Positions 37,386-51,344 of a stretch of DNA of 64,000 bases are shown piece by piece (the first letter of the stretch is position 1; each line of letters begins with the position of its first letter). Origin of the DNA: Druceiella hillmani (taxonomy: Eukaryota > Arthropoda > Insecta > Lepidoptera > Hepialidae); NCBI GenBank assembly GCA_039881145.1, contig JAYKKI010000008.1:34544501-34608500 (forward strand), given 5' to 3'. The notes beneath the pieces were generated by a model. That model did not search any database and was not told the origin of the DNA. It was given only the letters and a program-made list of their open reading frames with translations. A program made the translations under genes and the position numbers.

Positions 37386-40300
37386 AATAACTCGAGTAAC
37401 TCTTAAAGACTTAATATCGACTTTTAGGACGAGTTATAAAGTACTATTAATGATAATGGTCGAAACCAAAAAACATCCTACTTACTTTAATTCAGGGACT
37501 TTCCGGTTATTATGATCGGTTGTGACATAATTTAATTTTATGGGCTCAGTTGTTTAATTTTATAAAGGAATGCTAATATTTTACTAAAAAAATATTCCAT
37601 TTCGATTAAAATTCGAACAACGAGGAGTATCTAATTACTCTGATTTTATTTAAGTTAATTACTCTCATTTTATTTGTTCATTAAACCGTGCCATGAGATG
37701 TATAGTTAAAGAATTTTTAAATAATATAAATAATATTAGTCTAGATATTTCAAGCGTCATTAAGAAAAATAATTTTTTTGCCTGATTCTTACGTGCATTT
37801 TGACAGTCTGGCTGTATGCCATTTGGTTAACATTGAATGACTTCAAATCGTTTTGTTGGTTAACATTGAATGATTTAAATTTTTTTTATATTTATTACTG
37901 TAGAGGTAATTTCAGATTTTATTTCTGGCCTATATACTTTTGAATTTGTTTAAATTTAATACGAATATTAATAAAGTTATAACCTGTATATTATCAATTG
38001 TAGTAAGGGTAGTTACTGACTATAATTTTTCCAATCACTTTTGTGGGAGTACTATGTAGGCTTAGCACGCTGGCCTTATTTGTCACAGGAAAAAAAGTTA
38101 ATTTAACTTTCCATGGCATTCACACAAATATTGGTTATATAAGAATTTGTCAAATTACCAAACACGATGTAATCTTTCACATAGTGCGTTCGAGCAAAAA
38201 TACTGTTTTTATTAATACCGACCATTTTTATATAATACAGTTTGCTCTTAATATTCTTAATCTTCTAAATCCCCCATTGGAAAATTATTTGTTTTGGGTA
38301 CGTAAATAAAAATATATAAATTATATGTACAAAATAATATTTATTTCACCCAATTAGCGTAAGTCTTCAAAGACGCATAACATTTTTAACATTTGGTGAT
38401 TTTTAAAACATTCAAATCTTATATTTGTTGGAATTTTATTTCTAAGCTCATTATCACATAAATTAATCATAATGACTTCATTTTATTTCTCACTGCGCAA
38501 ATTCACTCTCACAACGTTCGATCCTCTTACATTTAATGAAAAAATGGGCTTTATATTTTGCTTATATTTCACATTATATCTCGTCTAGTCATCTTCTATT
38601 AGAGATATTATTCACATTAATTTATGACCCTTGAATATCATAAGGGAGAACAGGTCAAAGAGAACGCGCCCACGTTTATCTATTAGTAATTTTAACACAA
38701 AACTCTTCTATTTATAGGCCAACTTTTTCCATTAAATTTTAAATTAAATTTGACAAGTACTCCAATTTCTGAGTTGTTTTGCTCTTTAAAACGATTCTTT
38801 CGGAATATTTTATCCTAATTGAATAAAAAATGACAAAAATATATTCCGATGTAGCTCAATAAATTTTGATAGAAAATACTTCGTTTCGTGACATTTGAAA
38901 TTAAAAACAGTTAAAAAGTTATATATTTCACTAATAATTATTATAGAAACTATTGGTTTAATACAGATTTAAAATAGAGTAAAATATTTTTACAAAGAAG
39001 TTGAATCAATTTCAAATAACTACTAAAAAATAAGCGCTCTGAAAAGTAATGATAATACAAGAACTCAGTTGGGACTTTTGCGGCATAATATCGTTTTCGA
39101 ACATAAATAATTTTGTGAAATTCTGCTATTGCCAAACGTTTTTGGGATTGGTACTAAGTCAACACTTGGCATGCATAAGTTTATTCACACCCATATACAT
39201 AGATGAGTGCTGCATTTTACTTGTTACTGTCTTCGTATATGGGCGGATATCCTTCCAAATAAAAAGGAAATTATACAAGCTGTTTGAAAAATGCCAAAGT
39301 TACAAGGAACGTAAGCAAAAAAAGTCGAACGAATTGAGAAAACCTCCTCCTTTTTTGAAATCGGTTAAAATAGGATTAACATGAAAGTAACTTTATAAGA
39401 AAACACAAGTTACTATGCTGCTTATTAAAAAGGCTGCACCGTATCCTTTGTGCACGTTTTAAATTTTTCATCTGGTGCAATAACACAAATTGCCCTTTCA
39501 AAATTCATTTTAGTATTTCAATGTAGATAATATGATAGAATAAACGACGCTTTTTAAAAATTTTAGAATTTCATTGTCTTTATGTTCTAACCATAATAAC
39601 AATATGTCCACTTGCCTGTAGTCCCCGTATTTATTTTTTCAATGTTTTCAATTTATATTTCTCAGAGATTTCATAACCATCGTCACATTTTTTTTTTGGT
39701 GGTTTTTTTATTCATCTCACTTAAAAGGCTTAATTTCATGCTATATGTAATCGCCCGTTACAATTTTGCCAGGCCACAAACGAATATTGGCTGCTTTTGT
39801 TATTATTCTCTTTTTAAATAATTACTTACGGTCAGCGATTTTCCAAAGAGGCTGTAATAGAGATTTCATTATTTCTATCTCAAATTTTAAATACAAATTT
39901 TCACATGTAGAATTTTAAGGGTTGCAGAATTCCTATACCCAATTTTCATTCATTTTGAGTTGAATTTCGAGAAATTTTTAAAGAGTAAGTAAAGAACCAA
40001 GGAAAATACACATTCCAAATTTCAAATTTGTTGACTTTATGACTATAAAGATTTCATGGTGCATCTTAAAATGAGTTGCGTTTGGCTTTTATAAATATAG
40101 AAAGATTAATTTAATAGAAATTTAATTAAGGGATTTACAACATTGCCCCGTATTAAACATTCTATTTTTTATGCATCCCGTTGTATCCTTGACATAATTT
40201 TTTTTTAAATTTCTATACCTTGTAATAATATATCTATATATGATCATGTATGGAAGTTTGTTCTATGCTGGAAGGATTTATCTGTGTATGATATGAATAT

Positions 40301-41919
40301 TTTAATATCTTTTCACGACATAAACATTTCTAATATTTACTTTACTACATATAAGTGCTTCTTTTAAATGAAACTGCAAATTTTTCATCTATTTTATAAT
40401 ATGCAATTTTAATGGCATTTTCATTAGTACAAGAGTAAGGTTATAGGTGGAAATTATGGTAGCGTGGAAATGTTAATGAGAATCGTGCCGTTCAGACACA
40501 TTTTTGGATTACGATCGGTGTATTTATAATTTAGCAAGGGTGGATAAAAACTGTTACACATTTATTAAACTTTCATAGCATTCCTGACCATTGTGTTTCA
40601 TTTAAATTCACACCGGTTTATTTCAATGCCTGCATCTGTTTTAACAATATTACAAACAAAATACTTCTTTTGGTTACGATATGTCACTATCAGATCGGAT
40701 CTTTGATTGTGATACAAATTTCTATTAATGAACATGGGTATATTTCCCTGTGGTGAGTTCGATATACTATGTTTGAAAGTTGAGAGTAGCCTACTATAAG
40801 GATTTTTAATCACAAAGTATACTGAAATTCTTTGTTTGTCACTACTTGCTTTCACTTACTTTCTCTTATAACGGTCATGTGGAAATAATGAAAAATGTCG
40901 TACGGTGTAATTGAGCTGGGAAAAAGAATATGCAATAGAGATCGATAGATTTATTAAACAATTAAATTTTTTGAGTAATTTTATTTATCGTCATATTTAT
41001 ATTCAATTTCTAATATTTACCTTTTGTCGAATGTATCTTCACAACCAATTAGCCAAAATGTACATAAGCGTAACGAGAGTATGTTAATAGCAAAACCGAA
41101 GATTTTTCTAAGATTATTTCTAAGAAGAAATTATTGTTAATTTCACACAATGAACTAGGGATAATCATTATTAATCGATGTGAAAGAAAATGAAACATTG
41201 AAGTAGCGAAAATAAAAATTACTACTCTAACATCGATAATAATGTACTCATCGGAACATCGCTATGAAAAACAAAAATCGACTTCCGATGTTGATAACTT
41301 TGACATGGACCTGTCGCAGACTTTTCTCGCTAAATTCTTTACTCATGCATGTGGAAAGGGTCTTTTCTTACATATCTCAGGATTGCCGTTGGCAATAACG
41401 CAACTCGCACTCAGCTCTAGTCTAGGTAGAGTAGTAAAATATTATTTTTGCCAATTCGCAGGTCTCTTAAATAAATTTATTTTCAGGAAACGTTCTTAGA
41501 TTTATCTATAAAATAAGTTTGTTAAATATAATCGATGTTAAAGGATATAAATTTTGACATCGATGATTTGTTAACATTGTTCATCCTTGAAATTGACTGA
41601 GAAAGGCACTAAACTAAGATAAGAATTATGTTAAATTAAAGCCAGAGTCATTATAATTTTTCTTAGAATGAATATTTGCAATGGAAAGAGCGTTTAGGAA
41701 AATCCGTTGGCAACAAAATGTGTGCGTAGCTGGTCACGTTGCTATGCCACTCCCTTGTGAACTGATGTGCAATCTGTCGGCTTAATGATGATATCACGTT
41801 CAATAGATTTCGCTAAATATATCTTTTTCTTCAAATAAATTTACAAGTTATAGATGCGATTCTGATTTTAGCGTAACCTCATATAGCCTATATTATTCGT
41901 GATTATATTTGTGTGTATA
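37386..41919. other. long gene-free stretch
   Basis: Mostly AT-rich. Short ORFs at 38043, 39049, 39612, 40598 (minus) and 41242 were read and none shows a recognisable domain. A small tandem duplication of GGTTAACATTGAATGA occurs around 37826-37876. Confidence 0.45.
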
Positions 41920-42914
<995 letters not shown>

Positions 42915-43222
42915 AAAAGGATTAACATGCTGGACTGTAAAAGTGTTCAAATGAAAACATCATTCGGTCATTGAATTTTCATTAGCAATACTTAAAAGTT
43001 CATAAAATATGCAGACCAAGTCTACGTGATGAGGATTCATTTAATCATTTCGATACTTTTCTTTAGGTATAAAAAATGATAAACATACTGGACTGTAAAA
43101 CTGTTACAATTAAAATATAATTCGGCTTTTGAACTTTCATAAGTAATGCTTGGAAAGTTTATAAAATATACAAGCCAAGTTTACGCGATGAAGATGTCAC
43201 TGATTCAGTTAATCATTTAGTG
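42915..43222 (+). repeat. diverged tandem duplication, about 150-bp unit
   Basis: Bases 42915-43051 and 43073-43222 share in order: TGGACTGTAAAA, TGTT, ATTCGG, TTGAA(T)TTTCAT, AAAATAT, CCAAGT, TACG(T/C)GATGA(G/A)GAT and TTAATCATTT. They have substitutions throughout, so this is an old two-copy tandem. Confidence 0.75.
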
Positions 43223-44555
43223 AGGAAAGTCTCATAGGATGTGAGAGAATAATACTTGAAAATTTAGTTTAATTACTTGTGGACATAAATTTCCGACTAG
43301 GGTATTGGATTTTACATATGTATATTTGGTATTATGTCATATTTTATCAGATATGTTCATTTAAGTGTTACAAAATTTTAATATGACATAATGACTCACA
43401 TGTTGTTAAAGGAATTTCTTTTTAAAAAAATCTACTGAAGCACATGTTTACTACCATTTAAAGCAACAATAAAATCAATATTTCTTCGAAATACTTTGAA
43501 TTATTATTATAAAATCCTTTTGATGTTATTTTTTGGGTTTGTTTATTGTAAAGAGAATTTTTTTTTATTTTGACAGATACGAGTTGATCCTGTTTTACTA
43601 TTTTATTAATTATGAAATATATTGCAATAAGTGTTTGTAAATAGTTTGAAAAGGCATATTTTATAAAGGCGAATTTTCGAATATACCGAAAATATTAAGC
43701 TCTTGACGTATTGAACGAGTACTTGGATTACATGCCTTAATTTGATGAATATTTGCTTCAAGTTAAATTTAAAACTAATTTTAATGGATCATAATAAATA
43801 ATATTAAAAAAAATAGTGAACAATAATGAAATTTCGCTTAAAGTAAGCACATATTAATTCGTTTCAAAAACTGCTTACAACTGTTTTCTGTTACGTCGTC
43901 GCAACAACATATTGAAATATATTAATTTTAGTAAACCTTTGAAGTAAATAGACGAATAAAGAGATTGTAACTATTGAATAACCTTGAACCATAGAACTAC
44001 GACAGTCTTGCTGGCAGATCATGAACTTACTGGTGATACCAACAATAACAATTTATATGGATAAGGCATCAACAGCTCACGGAGGAGATGAAGTTTGAGA
44101 CGAAAGTAAAAGATAATTGCCTGATTCGCTCTAGTATGTTTTATTTATGCATGTATGGATAAGAAAAAAAGACACGGTATCTATTTATTTTACACATTAG
44201 TATTTTGTATCGCAAAGTGAAGAGAAATGTACCACTGTCGCTAACTACAATGAAAGTCGCTTTGACATTTCCATTAGAGGTGGGTTCGTGGTTCCATTTT
44301 TGGAACTTATTGTAGAAGCAAAATACTTCATTCTTAATATCGTCGGCGAATATTAAGTAGACAGAAAAAAATTTCAAATTCTACTCCCATGACATTTCTG
44401 TAAGTGGTAAATACTCAAATGTGTAACTGTGAACTATGTTCAGATTTTTATAAGTTCCATTTCACAGCCGGTTGCGAATCACTGTTGTTAGCTGTATCCT
44501 AGGTAACGTACATTTAGTTTCTGATTACCGTGTTACATTGCGATTAAACATTAAA
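43223..44555. other. gene-free stretch
   Basis: AT-rich. No support for any gene. Confidence 0.5.
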
Positions 44556-44597
44556 CAGGTGGGATATTAGCAAAGATATTTGCTAATATCCCACCTG
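44556..44597. repeat. perfect 19-bp-arm hairpin with 4-nt loop
   Basis: CAGGTGGGATATTAGCAAA, loop GATA, then the exact complement. It marks the outer edge of the hammerhead-like repeat and overlaps its first motif. Confidence 0.93.
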
Positions 44598-44632
44598 AAG
44601 ATGTTGTAATACAACGAAACCTAGGTCGTGGG
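44590..44632 (+). ncRNA. hammerhead-ribozyme-like motif, copy 1
   Basis: In order: CCCAC (stem I, 5' strand), CUGAAGA (catalytic core C3-A9), U plus the GUUGU-AAU-ACAAC hairpin (stem II), GAAA (core G12-A14, then A15.1), a minimal stem III made by ACC-UA-GGU, the canonical GUC cleavage triplet, and GUGGG (stem I, 3' strand, complementary to CCCAC). This is a type I arrangement with a very short stem III, as described for hammerheads in Penelope-like elements and animal retrozymes, which act as dimers. One extra U between A9 and stem II departs from consensus and may weaken activity. The motif is repeated 95 bp on. Confidence 0.6.
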
Positions 44633-44684
44633 TAAAGATATAACAAAGATATAACATAATATTAGCAAAGATATTTGCTAATAT

Positions 44685-44727
44685 CCCACCTGAAGATGTT
44701 GTAATACAACGAAACCTAGGTCGTGGG
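44685..44727 (+). ncRNA. hammerhead-ribozyme-like motif, copy 2
   Basis: Identical to the first motif over the whole core, 95 bp downstream, including the GATA-loop hairpin strand before it (ATTAGCAAAGATATTTGC). Tandem ribozyme units are a mark of Penelope-like pseudo-LTRs and retrozymes. Confidence 0.6.
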
Positions 44728-44732
44728 TAAAA

Positions 44733-44838
44733 ATATTAAAGAAAGTAGAAATAATACTACATCACGTAGTTTCATTTAATTGTGAATAACGAATTTCTAC
44801 AAAATTAACGCCAAATATATTCAATCTTAGTAATGTAA
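44733..44838 (+). repeat. outer arm of the 44.5-45.9 kb inverted-repeat element
   Basis: AAAGAAAGTAGAAATAATAC, CACGTAGTTTCATTTAATTG, GAATTTCTACAAAATTAACG and CCAAATATATTCAATCTTA recur as reverse complement in 45655-45765. The GAATTTC(A/T)ACAAAATTAA part is also found in the giant inverted-repeat arms (18118-18155 and 25990-26030). Confidence 0.85.
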
Positions 44839-44859
44839 TAAAGTGTAATAGTTTTCTTC

Positions 44860-44860
<1 letters not shown>

Positions 44861-44921
<61 letters not shown>
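44861..44921. repeat. (TA)n microsatellite
   Basis: TA array of about 60 bp inside the inverted-repeat element. Confidence 0.95.
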
Positions 44922-44925
<4 letters not shown>

Positions 44926-45654
44926 TACATAAATATATATACGTACATAAAAATCTTCATTATCTAAAAACAACATCACTTGCATAATGGTCTAAAAAAA
45001 TTTACAAGTAGGATAAAAACTTCCAAAATTTAATTACCTCTATTTGCATCACATCAGTTGAAGTTAACTAGACGGCAATATTTCAATCATTTGGATAAAG
45101 CCTCTGCGGACATCCCCGTTAATGAGAGTCACGTAGTACGGATAGACTGCGTACTGAAATTTGTTCGGTGCAATGCATTGTGCAGTAGTTTAATGAGAGA
45201 GGTGAAAATGCTTTCGTACATAGACTGCCCATATTATGTGTTGTATGTTTCCAGCTAAACCTAAAGTTCTACATTAGATATAATAGAAATATATATGTTT
45301 AATGCACTCCAGAATTAACTAAGTACATGAACTACTTTGCGACTCAAAACCATTTTTCAACGACTTGTTAATATTAAGAATAAAGAAATCATAACACTTA
45401 TAATATTTTCTTACACGTTGTGCGTAATAATTTTCCTTCCAAATTTTCCAAGTTATGTATTAGTATATACTACAGACTAGGTAGCTACAGTATCTGGTAT
45501 TAGGTATATGACAGTCGCAAATTCTCGACATAAACGTTTTTATCTACTTCAATGTTGTATTTAGATATTTAGGAATTAACATCATGATCATTAAAATATT
45601 AAACCGTGGGTTGCTGGCTTAAACATTTTATTTAAAGGCCAAATATATCCAATC
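44922..45654. other. interior of the inverted-repeat element
   Basis: About 730 bp without recognisable coding content. A 66-codon ORF at 45058-45258 matches no family I know. Confidence 0.4.
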
Positions 45655-45713
45655 TTAATCTTATTCTAATATTAAATATATTTGGTATTAATTTTGTAGA
45701 AATTCATTATTCA

Positions 45714-45907
45714 CAATTAAATGAAACTACGTGATATAGTATTATTTCTACTTTCTTTAATTTCTTTACCACGACCTAGCTTTCGTTGTATTACAACACC
45801 TTTGCTAATATCCCACCTGAAGATATTGTAATACAACGAAACCTAGGTCGTGGTAAAGAAACTAAAGAAAGTAGAAATAATACTACATCACGTAGTTTCA
45901 TTTAATT
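45714..45907. repeat. palindrome with about 85-bp arms
   Basis: 45714-45798 is the near-perfect reverse complement of 45823-45907, with a 24-base loop. The left arm carries an inverted half of the hammerhead-like motif (CCACGACCTAG, TTCGTTGTATTACAAC) and the right arm the direct one. It is the closing end of the 44556-45910 element. Confidence 0.9.
45812..45853 (+). ncRNA. hammerhead-ribozyme-like motif, copy 3
   Basis: CCAC stem I, CUGAAGA, stem II AUUGU-AAU-ACAAC with one A-C mismatch, GAAAC, CUAG, GUC, then GUGG. It keeps the same core and the compensating shorter stem I. Confidence 0.5.
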
Positions 45908-45910
45908 GGG

Positions 45911-47552
45911 AAATATATTCTTATCTAAACAGGGTTCGCTACGTGTTATGTTACTCGTATACGACTTGTTGAACGTTTTCAGTTTTTGCTAAGTAATGGC
46001 ACATAGATTTGATAGTTATTACGAATTCGATTGTTTCCTTTCATTTGGTAGGAAAACCGAATTGAATATTTCTTTTATTTTTATATATTTTTTATGGAGA
46101 GCTAGTAGGAAGAAACAGAATATACCAAATGATAAGTACCATTATCATTTATTAAATTCTTTTTTTTTATATGGTGTTTTTGAATTATAATCGTGTCAAT
46201 GCAAATTACTTAACGTATTCTTAAAATGTTAATTGCTACTTAAAATCGTAGCCAACAGTATTTTTATAATAAATATTGGAACAGAGCAATTTCAATCGAA
46301 AGATGAGGTATTTTCGGTGCATTTTTGAGGATGAAATAATAGAATATATATAATAACGTACTATACGGTAGCTTTCGGACATTATCACATAAACTATACT
46401 AAGTGTTGTTAGTGAGAGCGTGAATCGATAGATCCTAGATTTTGGATCCAAGTCGACCTCAAGTCACCGAGATGATTTTGTTCATTTGGAATTATGTCTG
46501 GCTTTTTACCGTATACTTTTACTGTATGCTTTTTACTTTATTTAATAATTAATCAACAGGGTCTGTAATTTTTAAACATTTCCATTATTGTACTAGTAAC
46601 ACTTTTAATAATTAGAACTGGCAATCTTCAATGTTAATTGTAATAAAGAGGGTTCTGTAATAAATAAAGTTCTATAATAAATAGAGGTTTTATATTGTAA
46701 TAAATTGAGCAAGCTTCCTCTTTTTGATAATTGCTGGAGTGTGAATATTTCCGCAGGGACTTCATGTACATTTTCAAAGATAATCCACAGGAAAAAGGGT
46801 AACTTATATTTAAGTCTTATCTTACACACAGTCGGTTCATATCTCATTCATTTATATATTAATTTGCTTCTACCCCGTAGTAGTGTAATTTAAACGGGCT
46901 GGTTTAAATTAATAAAAGTAAATAAAAGACTGACATTTCCTGTCTTATACATCCGTGTGTGTAATCATGTTACACACACCTCTCTCACCCCTTCTACCCG
47001 TGTGAACTCTAGTTGTATAAAATCACTTTGTAAACAGATAATCCTGATGCCATTAGGGTTTAACATAGTTTTCGATATTTTACTGGAAAAATTAAGTTAT
47101 GATTTATACCATTTTAACCTAGGGGAGATCTGGAGATAGAAGAAGAGAAATTATCTTGAGGCGGAGGAGGGTGAAATGTTTGTTTTTTCACAGAAATGTT
47201 TGAAAAAAGGCTCATGTTTCACATTTATTTAGGTAGGTTACAGAAATTCTAAATTGAATTGTATACTCTTTTTTAGCTATATGATTTAGGAATACTTTAA
47301 TAAAAATGACTTTATTTATCGTGCAAACAGAAAACGTATTTCTCTCTCTTTTGGTTGGCAATGTGCATAAATATTTATTTGAACTAAAAGAGAAATAATT
47401 GCGTAACGAAATATAGATTTTCTGCACTGAAATATGATATAATATTTTGAAAATATAACGAAAATAGTACAAAGCTACAGTTTTCAACTAAAATAATAGA
47501 AACGATTTGAAATTAATTTGAAATAATAGAAAAAAAAACAAATAATAATAAG
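45911..47552. other. gene-free stretch
   Basis: AT-rich with short ORFs; nothing supported. Confidence 0.5.
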
Positions 47553-47690
47553 GGATCAGCGAAGCGATAAAAATAGTATAATTGACAGATGTCGGAGCGC
47601 GAATAAAGCCTGCCATCGCCGGAGGCGTCATTAGTCTGAGACAAACGCGCAAATTGTATTCCGTGATTTTGGAATACCTAGTGACGAGTA
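47553..47690 (+). repeat. dispersed GC-rich repeat, copy 2
   Basis: GATCAGCGAAGCGATAAAAA, TATAATTGACAGATGTCGG, AAAGCCTGCCATCGCC, GGCGTCATTAGTCTGAGACA, AACGCGCAAATTGTATTCCG, then TGGAATACCTAGTGACGA. The order matches copies at 37258 and 52266, all on the plus strand. Confidence 0.75.
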
Positions 47691-48256
47691 AAATGAAATA
47701 AATTTTATCAAATTTATAAATATTTTTAGAATTTGGGACATTTTAGTAAAAACAAAGAAGCTTCCAAAGTAAATAACAGTTCTCCAAGCTTTATTCAAGC
47801 GGCCTTATATTTAGTAATTGGCCAGAGAGATAACTTTTTCTATTTCTGTATTAATAAAAGAGAAACGATAGATAAGTTATTACGATTTAATTCCTTTACC
47901 TATATATAAACTGATTTACTATGTACTTTATTATATTTCACATAATATATTATTTATACCGTTTAGTAAGAAGTGTGTCCATCTACTTATTTATCAGCCT
48001 TACATAATGTACAGAAAAATGGCAAGCTTTGACTATTTAAATGCAAAATAGTACACTTTCTATGTCAATGCGTAAAGTTTTTTGTTTATTTATTAATTTG
48101 TTTGTATACACTAATCTTTCAAATCTCAAGTCCCATTTTAGAAATTATTTTTGTATTAGAAAGCCCATTCTTGAGGAAAATTACAGATGATATCACACAA
48201 AGCGATATACACCCAAGTCAGTAAAAAAAGTAATAAAGGAATAGTATAAATATGTA
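47691..48256. other. gene-free stretch
   Basis: AT-rich; nothing recognised. Confidence 0.5.
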
Positions 48257-48292
48257 TATATATATATATATATATAGGTATATATATATAGC
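48257..48292. repeat. short (TA)n microsatellite
   Basis: TA array with one GGTATA interruption. Confidence 0.9.
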
Positions 48293-48937
48293 AATAAGGT
48301 TCAGTGAAGGCAGTTTGCAAAGATTGTTCTTACCTTGATATTGACAAACATTTTGTTAAATCAATTTCATATCGATTAAATTTGCCAAGTAGTTTCGAAA
48401 CTTACCCATTCGAAAACCACCCGAGAAAGAGGTATCATAATTGTAATCTCTTGTTATCGGTAATAATGGTATATAATTAAGTTAGATTTCTATATTAATA
48501 AAGTCACTACGTCTATACGATTTCAGGTAATCTTGATATAAGTAGGAATTGCATGGAAGATTTTTGACTACTGTGCTAAATAATAGAAAAAGGAACAAGG
48601 AAAATACGGCTCACTATGGTTTACTTAGAACAAATATAAAATATTATACCAGCTTAATGAAGGCAATGAAAATACGGTTTAAATAATTTTAAGGAAGATT
48701 GTGAAATATTAACTCATTTCAAACCAAATAGTAAGCCATTAATATTTACATAATGGAATGCAATACTTAAGTCGAGGAAAAAGAGATGTATATAGTTAGT
48801 AAGGCAGTAGAAATTACTTTGACTTGGTTATATACTAGTTTATATATAGTTCTAGTAATACGTAATGAATTATGTGAGCTAAATGGAAGCCAAGAAAAAA
48901 AAGGGGTATTCAAGTTGTGCTGTATGTGTTATTAGAG

Positions 48938-48938
<1 letters not shown>
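48293..48938. other. gene-free stretch
   Basis: AT-rich; nothing recognised. Confidence 0.5.
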
Positions 48939-49013
<75 letters not shown>

Positions 49014-49018
49014 CATAT
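48939..49018. repeat. (TA)n microsatellite
   Basis: About 75 bp TA array. Confidence 0.95.
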
Positions 49019-49694
49019 AAAATTATATTAAATAAAAAGAACAAGCAAAACTTAGCAACAAAACAATACATCAACTTATTTTTTAATTTACTTCTTTTTG
49101 AAGAGAAAAGAAATATGGGATCCTTAAAGGAAAATTGAAGCGTTGATCTATTCGTTGTTTGTAAAAATTTTCCTCAAAAGCCATTTAACATACAGAGTTG
49201 ACTTTTGGCATAGTAATGCAGTTTTTATTTGAACATGGTAACAATTTAAACATTTTGGAGGCGACCAGTTTGATATACAAAAAGTTTTAGGTTTGAGTTA
49301 AATGGGATATCATTTAAAAAGGGTGAGCAAAAGAGATTTAAAAAATTATTGTTTCTTTCATTTGTCTTTAGATAATTATGGATATATTTCTAGAAATGTG
49401 CAGGAAAATATGTTATTCTTTCATCTTTAAAAGTGCTAAATTAATAATTTTTGAAATAAGGTTACTGGAAGTTTACCAGAAAAATCATAATGATGCATTA
49501 TGTATTATATTTACAAAATAAATTAGAATATTCTTATTTGTGAAATTTTTGATAATTTACTATGAACCCTTAACAGGAATCTTCAAAGTGCAATTTCCAT
49601 TCGTATTTAACAGTTTATTTTTTTACGATACTATTATTATTATTTTCAGAGGCGTAAATGGGCCAGAAACGCCTTCATAGATGATTAAAAATTA

Positions 49695-49965
49695 TTGTGA
49701 CGCATAACAACTCCCAACACATGATCAATTTTCATGTAAATTCTGCGGAAATTTTCCTCGACGCTCAGCGCCATTCTGACGCAGATAATTCATTCAGGGA
49801 CTGCTCGCCATTGTGCCAGCTTTTACCCTGGCTCTCAATTATTATCAGGCGCCGTTCGCACCTGTCTATTTCTACTAACGCCGTTAATTAATTGTTCATC
49901 GCCATGACGATTCAGCGTGCACTGCGCTGGGACCATGGGCGGTTTCGACAGGGTCCATTAACAAT
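49695..49965. promoter_or_regulatory. GC-richer unique block, candidate conserved enhancer
   Basis: About 270 bp near 50 percent GC in a very AT-rich setting. It holds homeodomain-type cores (TTAATTAATTG near 49884, TGATCAATTT), a CACCTG E-box at 49859-49864, and palindromic GC words (GGCGCC, CGCTGGGACCATGGGCGG). A 64-codon ORF crosses it but reads as random. The call rests on composition and motif density alone. Confidence 0.35.
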
Positions 49966-51263
49966 AAATGTTTGCGTTTTTCATAATAATTTTATAACAA
50001 CTTCATATTTAAAATGAAATTTTTCAACAGTTTTATAGACTAGGTCATTAAAACTGTTAACTATATAAAAACATTTGTAAACTTGAAAATTTATGTCAAT
50101 GAGAAAGTTGAATCGGTCAATTTTTTTTTCAATATTTCAGCTTTGGTTAATTTCATATTTCCATTTCCTATTTTGTTATAATCTAGTGGTTACTTGTTTA
50201 TCAATTTTTGTCTTTCATTTACCATAGCTCTATATATTGCAGATTTATTATATTAACGGAAATGAATCTCACCCTGCCCGCTTTTCTTTGGAAAACTGTT
50301 CCTTGATAATAAAAATCATAGTTTTTCTTTATGGGTTGCACACAGGAGGATATTCTAGAAGCTAATAACCGGTATTTATGGTGCTTTTACTAATAAAATG
50401 TAAATATGAATGTTCTATTTAATTGAATACACAAAAATAAAAACAGTTATCGAACGGAGTATCAAAAAACAACTTATTTCTGATTATTATCTTAGTAATA
50501 ATGCCGTTTATTTTACTTTCAGATAATAACTAAGTCTCTAAGGTATAAAACTAAAAATTTTCATCAAAATCCGCTTAGTGCTTTTTAGATGATAAATACA
50601 AAAATATTCTAAGTACTCTTTTTAATATATACATATAAAAATATACATAGATATAAAAAATTTGATGAAATTTTTCTTTAAAGCAATAAATAGTTTAATT
50701 TTTTATTACACGTAAGCTGCTTGCGTAAAATATTATTTGCCCATGATTTTTGATTATATTCGGAAATCCTCCCTTTAATTTACACATTAATTAAATATAC
50801 TATATGCCATTAAGTTTCAAAATAAAAGGAACACGATATTATATAGAAAGAGTCGAAAATCGGTGTAATAATGAATTTCATTATGTTAACACATAGTATA
50901 AGAAATCTCGGAATAATCGAAGAAACTCAAAAACAAAGATTTTCACGCGAATTTTATATACCTCTTTCACTGTAGGAAATTTGAGTACACGAGAAAATCT
51001 GTCCTATATATGGTATTATTATAGAAGTGGATAGTAAAAATAAAAGTGAAATTTTAGGAAAAGTTGTTTTTTTCAGAGCTACATAAAAGTTCATGACCTA
51101 ATAAATAATTTATTAATTATAATATTCTTTTTATAATATATTCTGTTTTTTCCTTATCTAAAAAAAGTTTATATAAGGGAAAAACAGAATACTATTTAGT
51201 TATCTTTATACTTTTGGTTTATTACTAAGCCAATATTTATATTCTGACTCTTCAGAACTAACA
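49966..51263. other. gene-free stretch
   Basis: AT-rich; no gene, RNA or long repeat recognised. Confidence 0.5.
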
Positions 51264-51344
51264 GCATCTATCGGTGTATATTTATGTATGAATGGTTATA
51301 TTCATGTATGAATGCATCTATCGGTGTATATTTATGTATGAATG
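51264..51344 (+). repeat. two-copy tandem duplication, 50-bp period
   Basis: GCATCTATCGGTGTATATTT plus ATGTATGAATG is repeated exactly after 50 bp. An extra ATTCATGTATGAATG half copy lies between. Confidence 0.9.

Noticed and set aside
39049..39384. 111-codon ORF
   Set aside because: AT-rich codons, no domain and no splice or promoter context; consistent with chance.
40598..40855. 85-codon ORF on the minus strand with varied composition
   Set aside because: Reads somewhat protein-like but I recognise no family and see no further frames in line with it.
41242..41499. 85-codon ORF with a hydrophobic middle
   Set aside because: No family recognised; flanks give no exon signals strong enough to call it.
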